From Branchiostoma lanceolatum (Eukaryota; Chordata; Leptocardii; Amphioxiformes; Branchiostomatidae), in the NCBI RefSeq assembly GCF_035083965.1, contig NC_089727.1:17272769-17336768 (forward strand): 64,000 nt of DNA. Reading direction: 5' to 3'. The notes under the pieces were generated by a model. It saw only the letters and a program-made list of their open reading frames with translations. It was not told the origin of the DNA and did no database searches. The position numbers and the translations under genes are program-made. This document shows, one piece after another, positions 33,781 through 54,270 of the stretch; the stretch's first letter is position 1; every line of letters starts with the position of its first letter.

Positions 33781-34430
33781 CTAGAGTTCCACGACGCCAT
33801 ATCTTCCCCGACTGATGTTAACCTTTTCGAGTGACATATTTATCTCCATGAAAAAAAGAGTTTTTTCATGGAGATATTGTTTTGAGTGTGTTTGCGTGTG
33901 TGTATGTTTGAGTCACCGGATGCTTAAAGTCAGCTTAACTGTAGAACATGTAAATGGATTGTAATGATATTTGGTATGTGGGTAGGTGTTGGGAGGAGAA
34001 AGGTCAAGGTCGATTTTGGGCCCCCTGGTATGTGTCACTGGAACTGCAATGGCTTATTTGTAAAAATCTTCTAAGGAGAATAACAGAAGAAAGGAACGAC
34101 AGATTTTCATGTTATTTGATATGCTGGTAGGTTGGACAGAGATGTACACAATGAAGTGCAAATTATGCAAATTGGATTTAATTTGCATAAGTAATGAGGA
34201 AAATCTATATTTGCAGTGTTGTCCATTGCATGTTGTGGCACACTTGATACTGGTAGTGAAACTGGGTCACTTCCCGAGGGGTTCGACAGCTGGTGGTCAA
34301 ACCACAGAGGTATATACCCTCTGGCACATGAAACAAAACCAGAGGCAACAACAAATAACTTATTTCCATTTATCATGCAAATAAGGACCTTACAATTGAT
34401 GCCAGGTTTCACTGTTGACAGTCTGTTTTG
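33781..34430 (+). repeat. Hairpin-ended dispersed element, truncated copy with reversed terminus
   Basis: A reversed terminus (CTAGAGTTCCACGACGCC) at 33781 is followed by TTATCTCCATGAAAAAAAGA at ~33840. The body segments 'aaggtcgattttgggccccc' and 'aattatgcaaattggattt' follow to ~34220, then degraded sequence. Confidence 0.6.
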
Positions 34431-34611
34431 AATTTTATCACCCAGATGTCATATCGAAACTTTTATGTCCCTTGCCATGCAGCGGTCGATCCCCCCTAAA
34501 AAGCAAGGGTCGGTGGGGTAACCGGATACACAACGTTTTTTCCTAGTCCTTGGGTGTTATGGGAACCTTGAGCTAGAGGGCAAATCACGTCCTACCATCA
34601 GCGTTATTTAA

Positions 34612-34833
34612 TCAGGCGACTTGGGAATGAATGTCTCTTGAGTTGGTTGTCTCGGACGACAACGTTGTGACTGGAATCGTCCTTCGCTTGATCTTCGTCA
34701 CAAGCAGCTTCCTCAGGCGGTACAGTCCGTACGACAGGAGATGGAACACGCGTACCGCAACGAACACCAATGCCACCATGAACCCTGACGCCATGCCTGG
34801 GTCCTTCCCAAAATCTATAACCAGATAGATGGT
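34612..34833 (-). CDS. Terminal exon of an unidentified single-pass membrane protein
   Basis: The minus-strand frame runs from an acceptor (CACTGCTTAG) to a stop at 34614-34612: 73 residues starting TIYLVIDFGKDPGMASGF. It has one hydrophobic segment (GFMVALVFVAVRVFHLLSYG), then a basic stretch (RLRKLLVTKIKRR) and a Ser/Thr-rich tail ending RDIHSQVA. The order (membrane segment, positive cluster, short polar tail) fits a cytosolic C-terminus. A frameshifted copy lies at 25821-26042, which supports past coding function and duplication of the exon. Upstream exons would lie to the right on this strand but none was firmly found. A minus-strand frame at about 35193-35039 starting MSQSTQLSTAVDESSTVVLK is a weak candidate. 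Function unknown. Confidence 0.5.
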   Translation of the reverse strand, partial: TIYLVIDFGKDPGMASGFMVALVFVAVRVFHLLSYGLYRLRKLLVTKIKRRTIPVTTLSSETTNSRDIHSQVA

Positions 34834-36585
34834 CTAAGCAGTGATACAGAACCAGGAACCGTACAAGCTTTTTGCGAGGTATGTGTCTTAATTAAGAGTC
34901 ACGGCACTGAACCTAAATCCGACGCAACCTTAATCCGACACTTTTCACTACTCCCCTGTAAGTTAAGACCCGGCTAGCGCTGATATGCAAAATCTTTTGA
35001 TTGGTTTTAAAATATATGGAAAATACAGGAAGATAGGTGACATAAAAATGTGCTATGGCAAGATCCTGAGTGACAACGTCAGTAAAATTTGACATGTTTT
35101 AATCCCGTAGGGGTAGGGCATGCCGTGGGAGGGAGAGCAGCCAACCATTTTTAGGACGACGGTTGATGACTCGTCCACGGCAGTTGACAACTGTGTCGAC
35201 TGTGACATGGTGTGTCAGTCTTACCTCAGTGTAAATGGCTATTGGTCAACAGAGAGGTTGACAAACAGCTTTAATTGTATAGAGCAAAATTAAGGATAAA
35301 CAACTTCATTGTGTAATGTTCCGTTTGGAACAGAATCCCCAAGGGACTTCGTCATCAGTTGTTATGTGGGTGCGACTTGAAAACACAACGCCGGACGGGT
35401 TTTGATAGTCTATTTAAAAGCCGGTCACGTAAACCAGTTAAAGCTGTCTATTGTCTGAATAGCTGTTTTTAAAGCTTACTGTTTATAACATATTATGTAG
35501 CGATAGAAATGTTGAGCCCCTTCACAAAACACTCTCAGTTTTCAAGAGATAACCTTTGTTGCTGAAAACCTACTAGAACACTTGCTAAGAGTCAACATAT
35601 GTACTGCGTGTCATTTCATTTTAGAAGCACAAACTCGTCTAATAATATATATACAAATAAATATATGATTAAATATATGAATAGATATATAAAAAATTGC
35701 AAATAAATGATAAATGAATATATACATATCACATGACAGAGCCTGTATGAGGGTCCAGCATATGTACGGGTTGGGCGTATTTTTCAGCTGAACGCATTAC
35801 ATGGCAGCAAAACGCAAGAATGCGGAAGTAAGTTGATGCCACCGCAGAGCAGAAAAGTCAACGCCAAATGACATGATTAAGAACTGAAATAAAAGAACTA
35901 AATTGCGTGAAAACGCCAGCAGGACCAGGGTTAGGATTTTTTTCTGGCAGGGGGTTACAGAGAAAGGGTGTACTGACGCGGAACTAATGATAGCTGTAGG
36001 CAATTGTTTGAAAGGGGAAAAAGATTGAATATAAGCAGTTGTCGCTGTGTGAGACTTCTTCCAAAAAATGCAATACTAATTCAGTACCAGGGGTATAAAT
36101 TCTGATCTTGACATGAATTTGGCGGGAAAATGTAGCAATATGTGAAATGATGTGTCTACAGATGAAATGTAAAGGAAAATTGTTTTTGCAATGTGAATCG
36201 TTAAATGAGGATACTTTCACCCTGCCCTGATTGCTCACTGTGTGTTTTGCATCATAGCATTCCACGGGTTTTATTGTTTGATTAGAGGTTCAGGTAAATA
36301 AGTTGGTCTCTAATTGCACGAATAGGCGATTAAGGCATTTGTACAGGACAGCATGCGTGGCAACAGACGAGTTGTGAGACACCCCCCCCCCCTCCTCCAA
36401 CCCAGTTTAGAAAAGAGAATTGTATGAAAAAGACCCTTGGTTGTCTGTTTTTTTGGGGGGGGGCGCTTTTGAATCATCACACTTGAGGCTTAAGAAAAAC
36501 AGCATTTGACGTGTTTCATTTGCTGATTAGAAGTTCATGCAAACCAGTCGGGTTTATTGTCTGAATAACTGACTTCAGAGCTTCT
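34834..36585. other. Intergenic, AT-rich
   Basis: Contains an ATATA/AAATA-rich stretch (about 35640-35730). A C run at 36380-36390 and a G run at 36454-36463 are also present. No firm gene. Confidence 0.3.
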
Positions 36586-39035
36586 TGGTCAGAACATAAT
36601 GTGTCGCTACGGACTCCTGGTGTTGTGAGCCCCGCCTAATTTTGGGACGATCACCTGGTACTTGAAGGCATGACTATTTCTTGTTCTTTTCTTAGCTGGT
36701 TTTAGACACTTAGTAGGCGGTACGTCTTCCATTTTACCACTCCAGCCTAGAGATCACTAGAGGGTATCCAAACAAGAGCCGCCCATCTTCAGAATTTGAT
36801 TCTTCTGTCAGGGGGTTATTACTAAGAAACGGACTACTGAGACGGTTTACTCATCTCTTGTCCATGCATCCTATAGAGACAATGATATATGTATTTTCTA
36901 CGCTGTCGAATAGATGTTTCGAGGCCATCACTGTCTGCAGATATCAGATGAATTATGGACTGAATCAGAGAATAAAGCAAGGAAGTTTATTCAATGTATT
37001 GATTAATCCTTCTACCATAATAAAGTAGGTGATAAAACTAAAAAGGTCAATAGGCTCTATAGTTCACGGAGCTGACTGGAAGAACCGCGTTCTTTCCCCT
37101 GCCCTTTTAACCCAGATCAAGGACCAGAACCTGGATCAGAACGCTGAAACACTCTGAGGTCCGCCCGTGTAGACAGCTCCTTCTCCTCTCCGACAAGCCT
37201 GGATAGAAGTAGGTTCTGATTTTTGCTGTTCTTTCTTGAATCGACGATAGACAGAATGGAAAGTTGACCATAGATAGGATTGATGCGGAAGATTTGTTGT
37301 ATATTCTGGACTCCGTAGGTTGCTGAAGAAACAGTTGATTAATTTGCCAAATGCGTTAGGTGGACAGACTTGCCATTTGTAATCAGATCTGTACAACTAC
37401 AATGGCTCCCCAAGTCCTATGGTGAAATAACCTCCATATTTTGTACAATTTCAATAATTTCCTTCAGTCCCGTTTTTCTGTCCAAGTAGTCTGACGTAGT
37501 GTCATCTCAGACGGTGTTTTTGTAGCCCAGACAGAAGACAGGCCTCCTTGTGTTTCAGTAGTGTTGTACATCGTTCTTTTTTAAATCTGTGTAAGTTCTG
37601 TACTACTGTACTACTAAGTTCGAGTGGTTTTATTTCGAGGTAGGAAGAAAATGGAATGTTCGCGATGGTTTTTATTTAAAGTTTGAAACTATTGAAACGC
37701 TACAGTCATAGGTGGGCAAACAGTTTCGCGGTGGTTTGAAGAGTTCATCACAAAAACCTTGAAATAAAAAAAAAACACTGCGAATATTTCTGTATTTACA
37801 GTATAATGGGGGGGGGCGTTCAGCATAGCACCAGAGGTAACGGGGAGCCACTCTGAGAGACTGCCTTTAACGATCTTTAACTACCACACGCTGCCTTTGG
37901 TGAGCAAGGTACGAGGTATTGTGAGCCCCGCTGATAACCTGGTACTTAAAGGCATAACCATTTCTTGTTCTTTTCTGAGCTGGTATATGAGACGTAGTAG
38001 GCAGTACATCCACCAATTTATTAATCCAAACATTGAGGGTGTCCAAACAAGAGCCGCCCAGCTTCAGAACTTCTTTATTCTGTTAGGGGGGTACTGAGAA
38101 ACGGACTACTGAGACGGAACTAACGATGCCTGCAGGCAGATCTTTAATCTCTTGTTCATGCATCCCACAGAATCATGAATATGAAATTCTACACTGTCGA
38201 ATAGATTTTTGACACCATCACTGTCCGCAGGTGTGAGGTCAATTATGGACTGAATAAAGCTGGGAAGTTCAGTCAATGTATGAATTGATTCTTCTTCCAG
38301 AATAAAGTAGGTGATAAAACATAAAATGCTGATATCGATGGTCCCTAATATAGTTCACGGAGCTGACTGGACGAACCGCGTCCTTCCCCCTGTCCTACCA
38401 ACCAAGATCGATCAAAACCTGGGCTAGAACACTGAAAAACGTAACCTTGAGATCCGCCCTTGAGCTTCTTCTCCTGTCCGACAAGCCTGGATAGAATCAG
38501 GGTCTGATTTTTGTGTTCTTTCTTGAATCGACGATTATATTAGACAGAATGGAAAGTTGACCGAAGATAGAATTGACGTGGAAGATTCATTTTCTATTCT
38601 GGACTACGTAGGTTGCTAAAAAAAATATATTGACACTTAGACTTAACTTGTCGATCTCTCTTTCTGCGGTCCTTTTTTCATTATTATTAAAAAACAACAG
38701 AGACAAAGACAAAGTGGCGCTTCCCTCAAGTTATGCAACTTCCGGTCATTTTCCAGAGTGTGTGCATTGAAGAAAGATATGAAGCCCAATGCCCCCTTCA
38801 GTTTAATATATATGTATTTTTCCAAAGGCGTTAGCTGGACAGACCTGTCATTTGTGACCAAATCTGTACAACTACACTGGTTCTCCAAATCCTCTGATGA
38901 AATATCCCCCATGTTGTGTACAATTTCAATCATTTTTTTCAGTCCCGTCGTTCTGCCTAAGTAGTCTGACCTAGTTTCATCTTTGTTTATATTATGGTGT
39001 TTTTGTAGCCCAGAGGAGACGGAGTTAAGCCCCTT
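36586..39035. repeat. Tandem duplication of ~1.2-1.3 kb with decayed coding-like segment
   Basis: Segments at ~36590-37560 and ~37890-39030 align over most of their length. Shared anchors include 'ccaaacaagagccgccca', 'gaaacggactactgagacgg', 'agttcacggagctgactgga' and 'cgacaagcctggatagaa'. On the minus strand copy 2 keeps MIEIVHNMGDISSEDLENQC then TDLVTNDRSVQLTPLEKYIY, whereas copy 1 has IIEIVQNMEVISP and a stop. This may be a pseudogene or repeat remnant; no family recognised. Confidence 0.5.
37625..37802. mobile_element. MITE, TACTGTAAATGCA family, reversed diverged copy
   Basis: Sits between the two tandem units: GAGTGGTTTTATTTCGAGGT... at one side and TTTCTGTATTTACAGTATAA at the other, with CGCGATGG and CGCGGTGG core motifs. 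Confidence 0.55.
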
Positions 39036-39756
39036 TCACACAGTTCGTAGAGCTTTGGCCGTATTTGCTTTGGCCGTATTTGCTGATCGCCCGCAGGTCG
39101 CCCATCTTAAAAGCAACAAATGTTCGCCCTTATTTTTTTACTGAAAAATCTATCCTATGACATCAACAGAACTCAGTGACATGTGAACATCGGCAGGGCC
39201 AAAACAAATCATGCTTTGTTTAAAAGTACACCGACTGTACATGTGTTGCCACCGAAAATGTCCTTGACAGCTAGCAAACCCGTCGGATGAGCAGTTTTCC
39301 TACAGTGTGAGGTCGACTTTAGTATGAGACATTAGGTCGCGGTCCACTATTTATTCTGCTTTTCAAAAAGAGCGAGATGCAGGAATTTGTAAGGGTACAA
39401 TAAACTTGCAAACAATGTACATAGGGTCTTTTTTCTGGATGGAGGACAATCTATCATAATTGTAATAACATATTGATTACTATAACTTATGTCATATGCA
39501 GAGTACTCGAGAAAGCGAAAATTCTGATAACTGGTCTTAACACGCCCACTGTTTGTTGAAACAACACCTAACTTGTCGATTTCTCTTTTTGTATATATAT
39601 TTCTCTCTTTGTATATATATATATATATATATTGGAAAATTACCGCAAGTTGTACAACTTGAGTGCAGCGCCAGTTTTGATATATGACAGTCTTATCTAT
39701 ATCTTGTCTGACCTACTTTGCCTTTAGCATGATATACGACCTCCTATCTACAGGGC
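39036..39756. other. Upstream region of the lipoxygenase
   Basis: Mostly unique, with a (TA)n tract at about 39613-39632. CTATCTACAG directly precedes the start codon region (39742-39751) and looks like a 3' splice site, so a non-coding or short first exon further upstream is likely. No catalase-like allene oxide synthase domain, as fused to some coral lipoxygenases, was found here. Confidence 0.4.
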
Positions 39757-49674
<9,918 letters not shown>

Positions 49675-49696
<22 letters not shown>

Positions 49697-49785
49697 GCGC
49701 AACGCCATCAGCATTCAGGCGCAACGCCATCAGCATTCAGGCGCAACGCCATCAGCATTCAGGCGCAACGCCATCAGCATCTAAG
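49675..49785 (+). repeat. 22-bp minisatellite at the lipoxygenase stop codon, ~5 units
   Basis: Unit AACGCCATCAGCATTCAGGCGC repeats with a 22-bp period. The first unit is the coding end (NAISI and the TAG stop); the following units lie in the 3' UTR. The terminal unit again reads CATCTAAG. Confidence 0.9.
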
Positions 49786-50537
49786 CGTTTTTGTAACAGG
49801 GCAAAGAGATGGGTGATTTGTAGTATCCAAAACATATGTACGGTTTCTACGGTCGGTGATAGACGAGAACAATTATTTTAAGATACAAATTGGTGTAAAC
49901 TGATTATTAACCTGCAGCTGACTTAACAAGATGTGCTTATGGCGTCTTGATGTCACAGTTGTATATTAAGGATGTTTAAACCGGAATAGTTCGTCATCGA
50001 AGTTCAACACCATCGTTATTAGCATTATATGGTGTAGTTTAGATAAAGTGGCGATCAGCATTTGTCTTTTTTTTCCTGGAGGTTGTCAATATTGTGATGC
50101 AAACAAACATGGATTCTGACCCTATATATGTATGGAATGTTGTAATATTACATGTAAACGCCAGAGGGCACTGTGAAGTGTAGAAAATTATAGAAATGAA
50201 CTTGCACATCAGAAGAGCCACACTGCATGAATCTTTAAATGATAGGTGGTAGACCCAATGATGATTTCAACTTTAACGGACATTTATATATTACTATCAT
50301 TGTACCGATTGGTGTTGAATGGTAAAAGCAATATTTTATGCTATCTGTATACCAATTTACATCTATTCTAAAGCAGAAACTTCAACATTCATTCATTACC
50401 ACTGCAGTTTTGCTGACCGCGGCATCGTCTTACGCTGAAAAATGTGACGTTTTAATCTCAATAATGATCGTCATGATTTTGAAAAAAAAAAACTATATTC
50501 TTTTTCCTTGTGCAAATAAAAAAAGCTACAATAAACA
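49697..50537 (+). other. Lipoxygenase 3' UTR and intergenic
   Basis: AT-rich sequence after the minisatellite. AATAAA at 50515-50520 is a candidate polyadenylation signal; no nearer one was seen. Confidence 0.35.
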
Positions 50538-53376
50538 ACCTGCGCTAACAAGATCATGCTACATAATTTCAGGAGGAAAACTTTGACCTCTGCAGTTGTT
50601 TCATGGCCATGAAAATGCTTCTGGCGTACCGTAGACACCGCCCTGTCGATCAATCAACAACATTACTACATCAACCAACCATGACACTGTACGTGTAAAC
50701 ATGTTGTCATCAAGTAGGAATGCAAGGCTTGTATGTAAAATATCATCCTCATGCCACCGACACTAGGCATTAGATGATATCTATTTTTGAACACCAATGC
50801 CTAATAAAACATGTTCTTGTGGCTTCAACTCAAGTTTATTTACAAGTGTTTTTTTTTCGAGTTAGGAATTAGCTAGGTTGGCACTAATGAAATCAGACAA
50901 GGGTTGACTGGTAACAAAGGTGGTATACAGACTTTTTTTTCTTTTTTCACTTTATCCTTTATTCAACCTTGAACGTTTACACTCTTCGGCCGATGCCGTC
51001 TTTCAAAAGTTCAATGGAGGAGGTCAGGGATCCTTTTAACATACCATTGGAAATGTAACAAAACAATTCTTGTCAAAGATACTGTTACATTCAATATTCC
51101 ATAGCCATATCCGGTATATGAAAATAAGTCGACGACATATTGTCATTTCGTATTCAGTAATCATAGTCATGACAACATACATTCGAAAGTGAAACCATTA
51201 CGACAGTCTTTGATGAGTCATCGGTTTCTATAGCGGGCGCTTCACGTTATCATGCACGAGGGCTGACGTCATTGTTGAGTTGCGCAGTGGAGTGCAAAAA
51301 ATGCGAACACAAGATCAGCCCCTTTACTTAACTTTTGAAAACCCTTCTTTTCCTTTAAAATTTTGGTCCATTTTGGCGACTTTTGGGCTAGAAGAAACAG
51401 GTAGGGTCTTAGCTTTCCCAGTTCGGTCAAAATTTGTACGTTTCAGTAGTTAAGTTGGCGTAAGGAGATATCTTAGTGGTTTGGTTTCACATGTTCTGAG
51501 TGGACTATTCCAGCCTAGATGTAGGTCAAAGTTGAGGTTTGGTTTCTTCTGTCAGCTGTCCCGAGCGATCGAGCTGGTCAATTATCTGTTTTCTTTGCAT
51601 GGTTCTAAAGAAGACAGCTGTGGCTTTCTGGTGCATAAGAATTTTTAGGGCTTGCAATGTCAGTAAGTACTATTCTGAGCCCTTGTTTCAGTGCATTAAA
51701 GCATTACTTCCTATTGGCAAGTCTCTGGTATATGCCCACGACGCCCACGGACACAGGGAGTCTCGAAATCCTGACCCGAATTTGGCACTGCTCCGTGGTC
51801 ACGCTTGTACAAGGCAGACAATTTGACCTTTGACATTGCCCGCAAGCAAGTTAATGTTGGCTAGAGTTCAACACTCACTGGCTGAAACAAGCAGGGGCTG
51901 CACATCTCATACTACCCGTTCTGTTCCGAACTATCTGTAGAGTTTATTTGCGTAAATTGAAGCTCCGTAGAGGATTAAAGTTTAGTAAAGAAAGAAACGA
52001 TTTGCATAAGACCATCTTAAAACATTTCTCAGTATAAAGTCTAAAAGCCTAGAGATTATGACATGTATCGGCTTCAATCAAATGCAAGTGTCACTATAGA
52101 TACTAGTACTGATGATCTTTGTGACCTTTAGTTTGAAATGAGTGGTATTATATATTATCTATCTGTGTTTTAGTCTAAAAAATCAAGGTCTCAAATTCAA
52201 TGCATAGAAATAATCTAACATTACGAGTAAGTCCTTCACAAATGTATATGACAACAGGGCAAATACAGAATGCAAAGAAGTATGTGACGAATTCATAACA
52301 CGTCCATAGTGTATACTACCCTACAAACAAAGAGTTTGTTTGTTTGTTTGTTTGCTTGTTTGTTTGTTTGTTTGTTTTAACCTTTGTTTATTCATGATAA
52401 GCTCAAATCAGCACGCAGGACGCTTTTTGAACAGATTGTTCAACGGTTCTGAAGGGCTATTAGCTATAAGCTGTCCATTGGTATTCCGTGTGTAGCGCAG
52501 GAGAAGGGCAAGACATGACTAGCATAGATAATCGATAGAATGTAGTCTGACTGTGTAGCGCCCCAGGGTCAGGGATAACGTACCATGGGCACGTACACGT
52601 ATCAACCGTGAGATTACAGTTAAAGTGGTTGATTTGGGGCGAGAGAAATGAAAACTTTCAACTAGCTTTAAGTTTAGGAAAGTACGTCATTATACATGCT
52701 TGTAGTTGGCCTGCATGCTAACAAAGCCACGTTAAAACACTGGCAGTTATAGTTCGAAGGTAACTATCCTTCACGGATATGTATCATTTGTAACATGAGT
52801 CAGCGATCGCCTTGGGCGAAATGTCTTATTTCAAACAAATTAGATTTAAAGTCATGCGAGCGTATATTTGTAGTGTGTGATCTTAATATTTCTACCAACA
52901 TGTCAAATGAAATTGTCCTTCATTATTTTAGTGGCGGTTGTTTACCTCCCATTGGAGTTGGGGACAAGTTTGGAATTTGAATCGGATAAATCGCCTTTGG
53001 TAGCTTTAATTTGGCAATGAAACGTTCCACGCAGCAGTTTTGTGCTGTATTAGTATGGACGACAACACCCACTCACAGGAAACTTGGCTCCAAGTCAATG
53101 GGATTTGCCACGGTGGTTTCGGTGACGTAAGTCACCCCGAAAGAACAGTCAGGCAGAAAAACATATGCAAAACGATCCGAAACCTTTTTTCTGTTGAAGG
53201 TTTGGCTAAAAGGTTTCGAACTCTGCACACAGGCTGTATGCTCGGCGCAGGGGAAAGCTGTGTACCCATATCTGTGCCTTTAGTGCTTGGGAACGGTTTG
53301 TCTTTCGTTGTCTCTTGGCATAGATACAACCGTGAGAATCTGATTTGCGCTCGAGGCACGTCGACAACAGAAAATC

Positions 53377-53388
53377 ATGGGATCTCCA
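53377..53388 (+). CDS. Candidate alternative first coding exon (MGSP) of the GTPase gene, upstream copy
   Basis: ATGGGATCTCCA followed by a GTAAGT donor. Identical to the downstream copy at 57711-57722. Phase 0 at the donor fits the GTPase exon at 59380. As the distal copy it could serve as an alternative promoter and first exon. Very short, so inference only. Confidence 0.35.
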
Positions 53389-53830
53389 GTAAGTATTATT
53401 CTAATCATTTGGAACTCACTTTGCTGCGTGGAACAGATGGTTAACATTTTTGATGCAATTTTACGGCGTACTGGATGATGATGTAACCATTGAATGTCGT
53501 TCTTTATTATGGCGGAGTCCCGTTAGCTAGGTCACAGTGTTAGGTTGCATGAATCTTAGAAAATGTATTTTTATTACTTGTATGTCTTGTATGTTTCCCA
53601 TTATGACACAGTCTATGTAGTAATGTGTTACCTTTGCCAAGAAGGTTATGTTTTCAGTGCTGTTTCTGTGCGTATTTGTGGAATGTGTTTTTTGTTTGTT
53701 AGTTGGTTGGTTGGTTGGTTGGTTGGTTTATTTGTTTGTGGACAGCATACATGAAGAAGGTTTGTATGGATCCGAATGATATATGGTATGTGGGTAGGTG
53801 TTAGATTAGAAAAAAATTGCAATGGACCTC

Positions 53831-54125
53831 CTGATATCCTTTCGGTTTCGATGTCTCATGTTATGGGCTGCAATGGTGATTAATGGCAGATGGAGCTCCT
53901 GCTGTCTTCCTATGGTACATAAGTAGAACTTTCGGTTTCGATGTCTCATGTTATGGGCTGCAATGGTGATTAATGGCAGATGGAGCTCCTGCTGTCTTCC
54001 TATGGTACATAAGTAGAACTTTCGGTTTCGATGTCTCATGTTATGGGCTGCAATGGTGATTAATGGCAGATGGAGCTCCTGCTGTCTTCGTATGGTACTA
54101 AAGTAAAACTTTCGGTCTCGGTACC
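53831..54125 (+). repeat. 90-bp minisatellite, ~3.3 units
   Basis: TTCGGTTTCG recurs at 53841, 53931 and 54021, with a variant at 54111. The first units are almost identical. The 90-bp period keeps a minus-strand frame open, which is not a gene. A diverged version lies at 58160-58460. Confidence 0.9.
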
Positions 54126-54154
54126 CGTGTTATATACATGCTGTGGTCATGTTA

Positions 54155-54270
54155 TTATCTCCATGAAAAATGGAGATATAGTTTTGGGTGTGTCTGTCTG
54201 TCTGTTTGTCTGTCTGTTTGTTTGTGTTTCCGCACCATTCCAGATAGCATAACTCAAGAGCCTCTTGTTT
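54155..54270 (+). mobile_element. Hairpin-ended dispersed element fragment inserted in unit 1
   Basis: TTATCTCCATGAAAAATGGA starts at ~54155, then a TGTC/TTTG-rich tract and 'gcataactcaagagcctcttg'. Unit 2 lacks it at the equivalent place (about 58495), so it entered after the duplication or was lost there. Confidence 0.7.

Noticed and set aside
37000..39756. Catalase-like allene oxide synthase domain fused upstream of the lipoxygenase
   Set aside because: Looked for because coral R-lipoxygenases can be fusions. No heme-domain-like exon was seen and the PLAT domain begins directly after the start codon.
52795..53444. Open frames MSQRSPWAKC... and MCCISMDDN... present in both units of the 4.34-kb duplication
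   Set aside because: Conservation follows from the near-identical tract. The second frame diverges at its 3' end and runs through the inferred first-exon donor. No recognisable domain.
53806..54039. Possible CRISPR-like array or repeat protein at the 90-bp periodic region
   Set aside because: Units are contiguous with no unique spacers, so this is a minisatellite. The minus-strand frame stays open because 90 is a multiple of 3.
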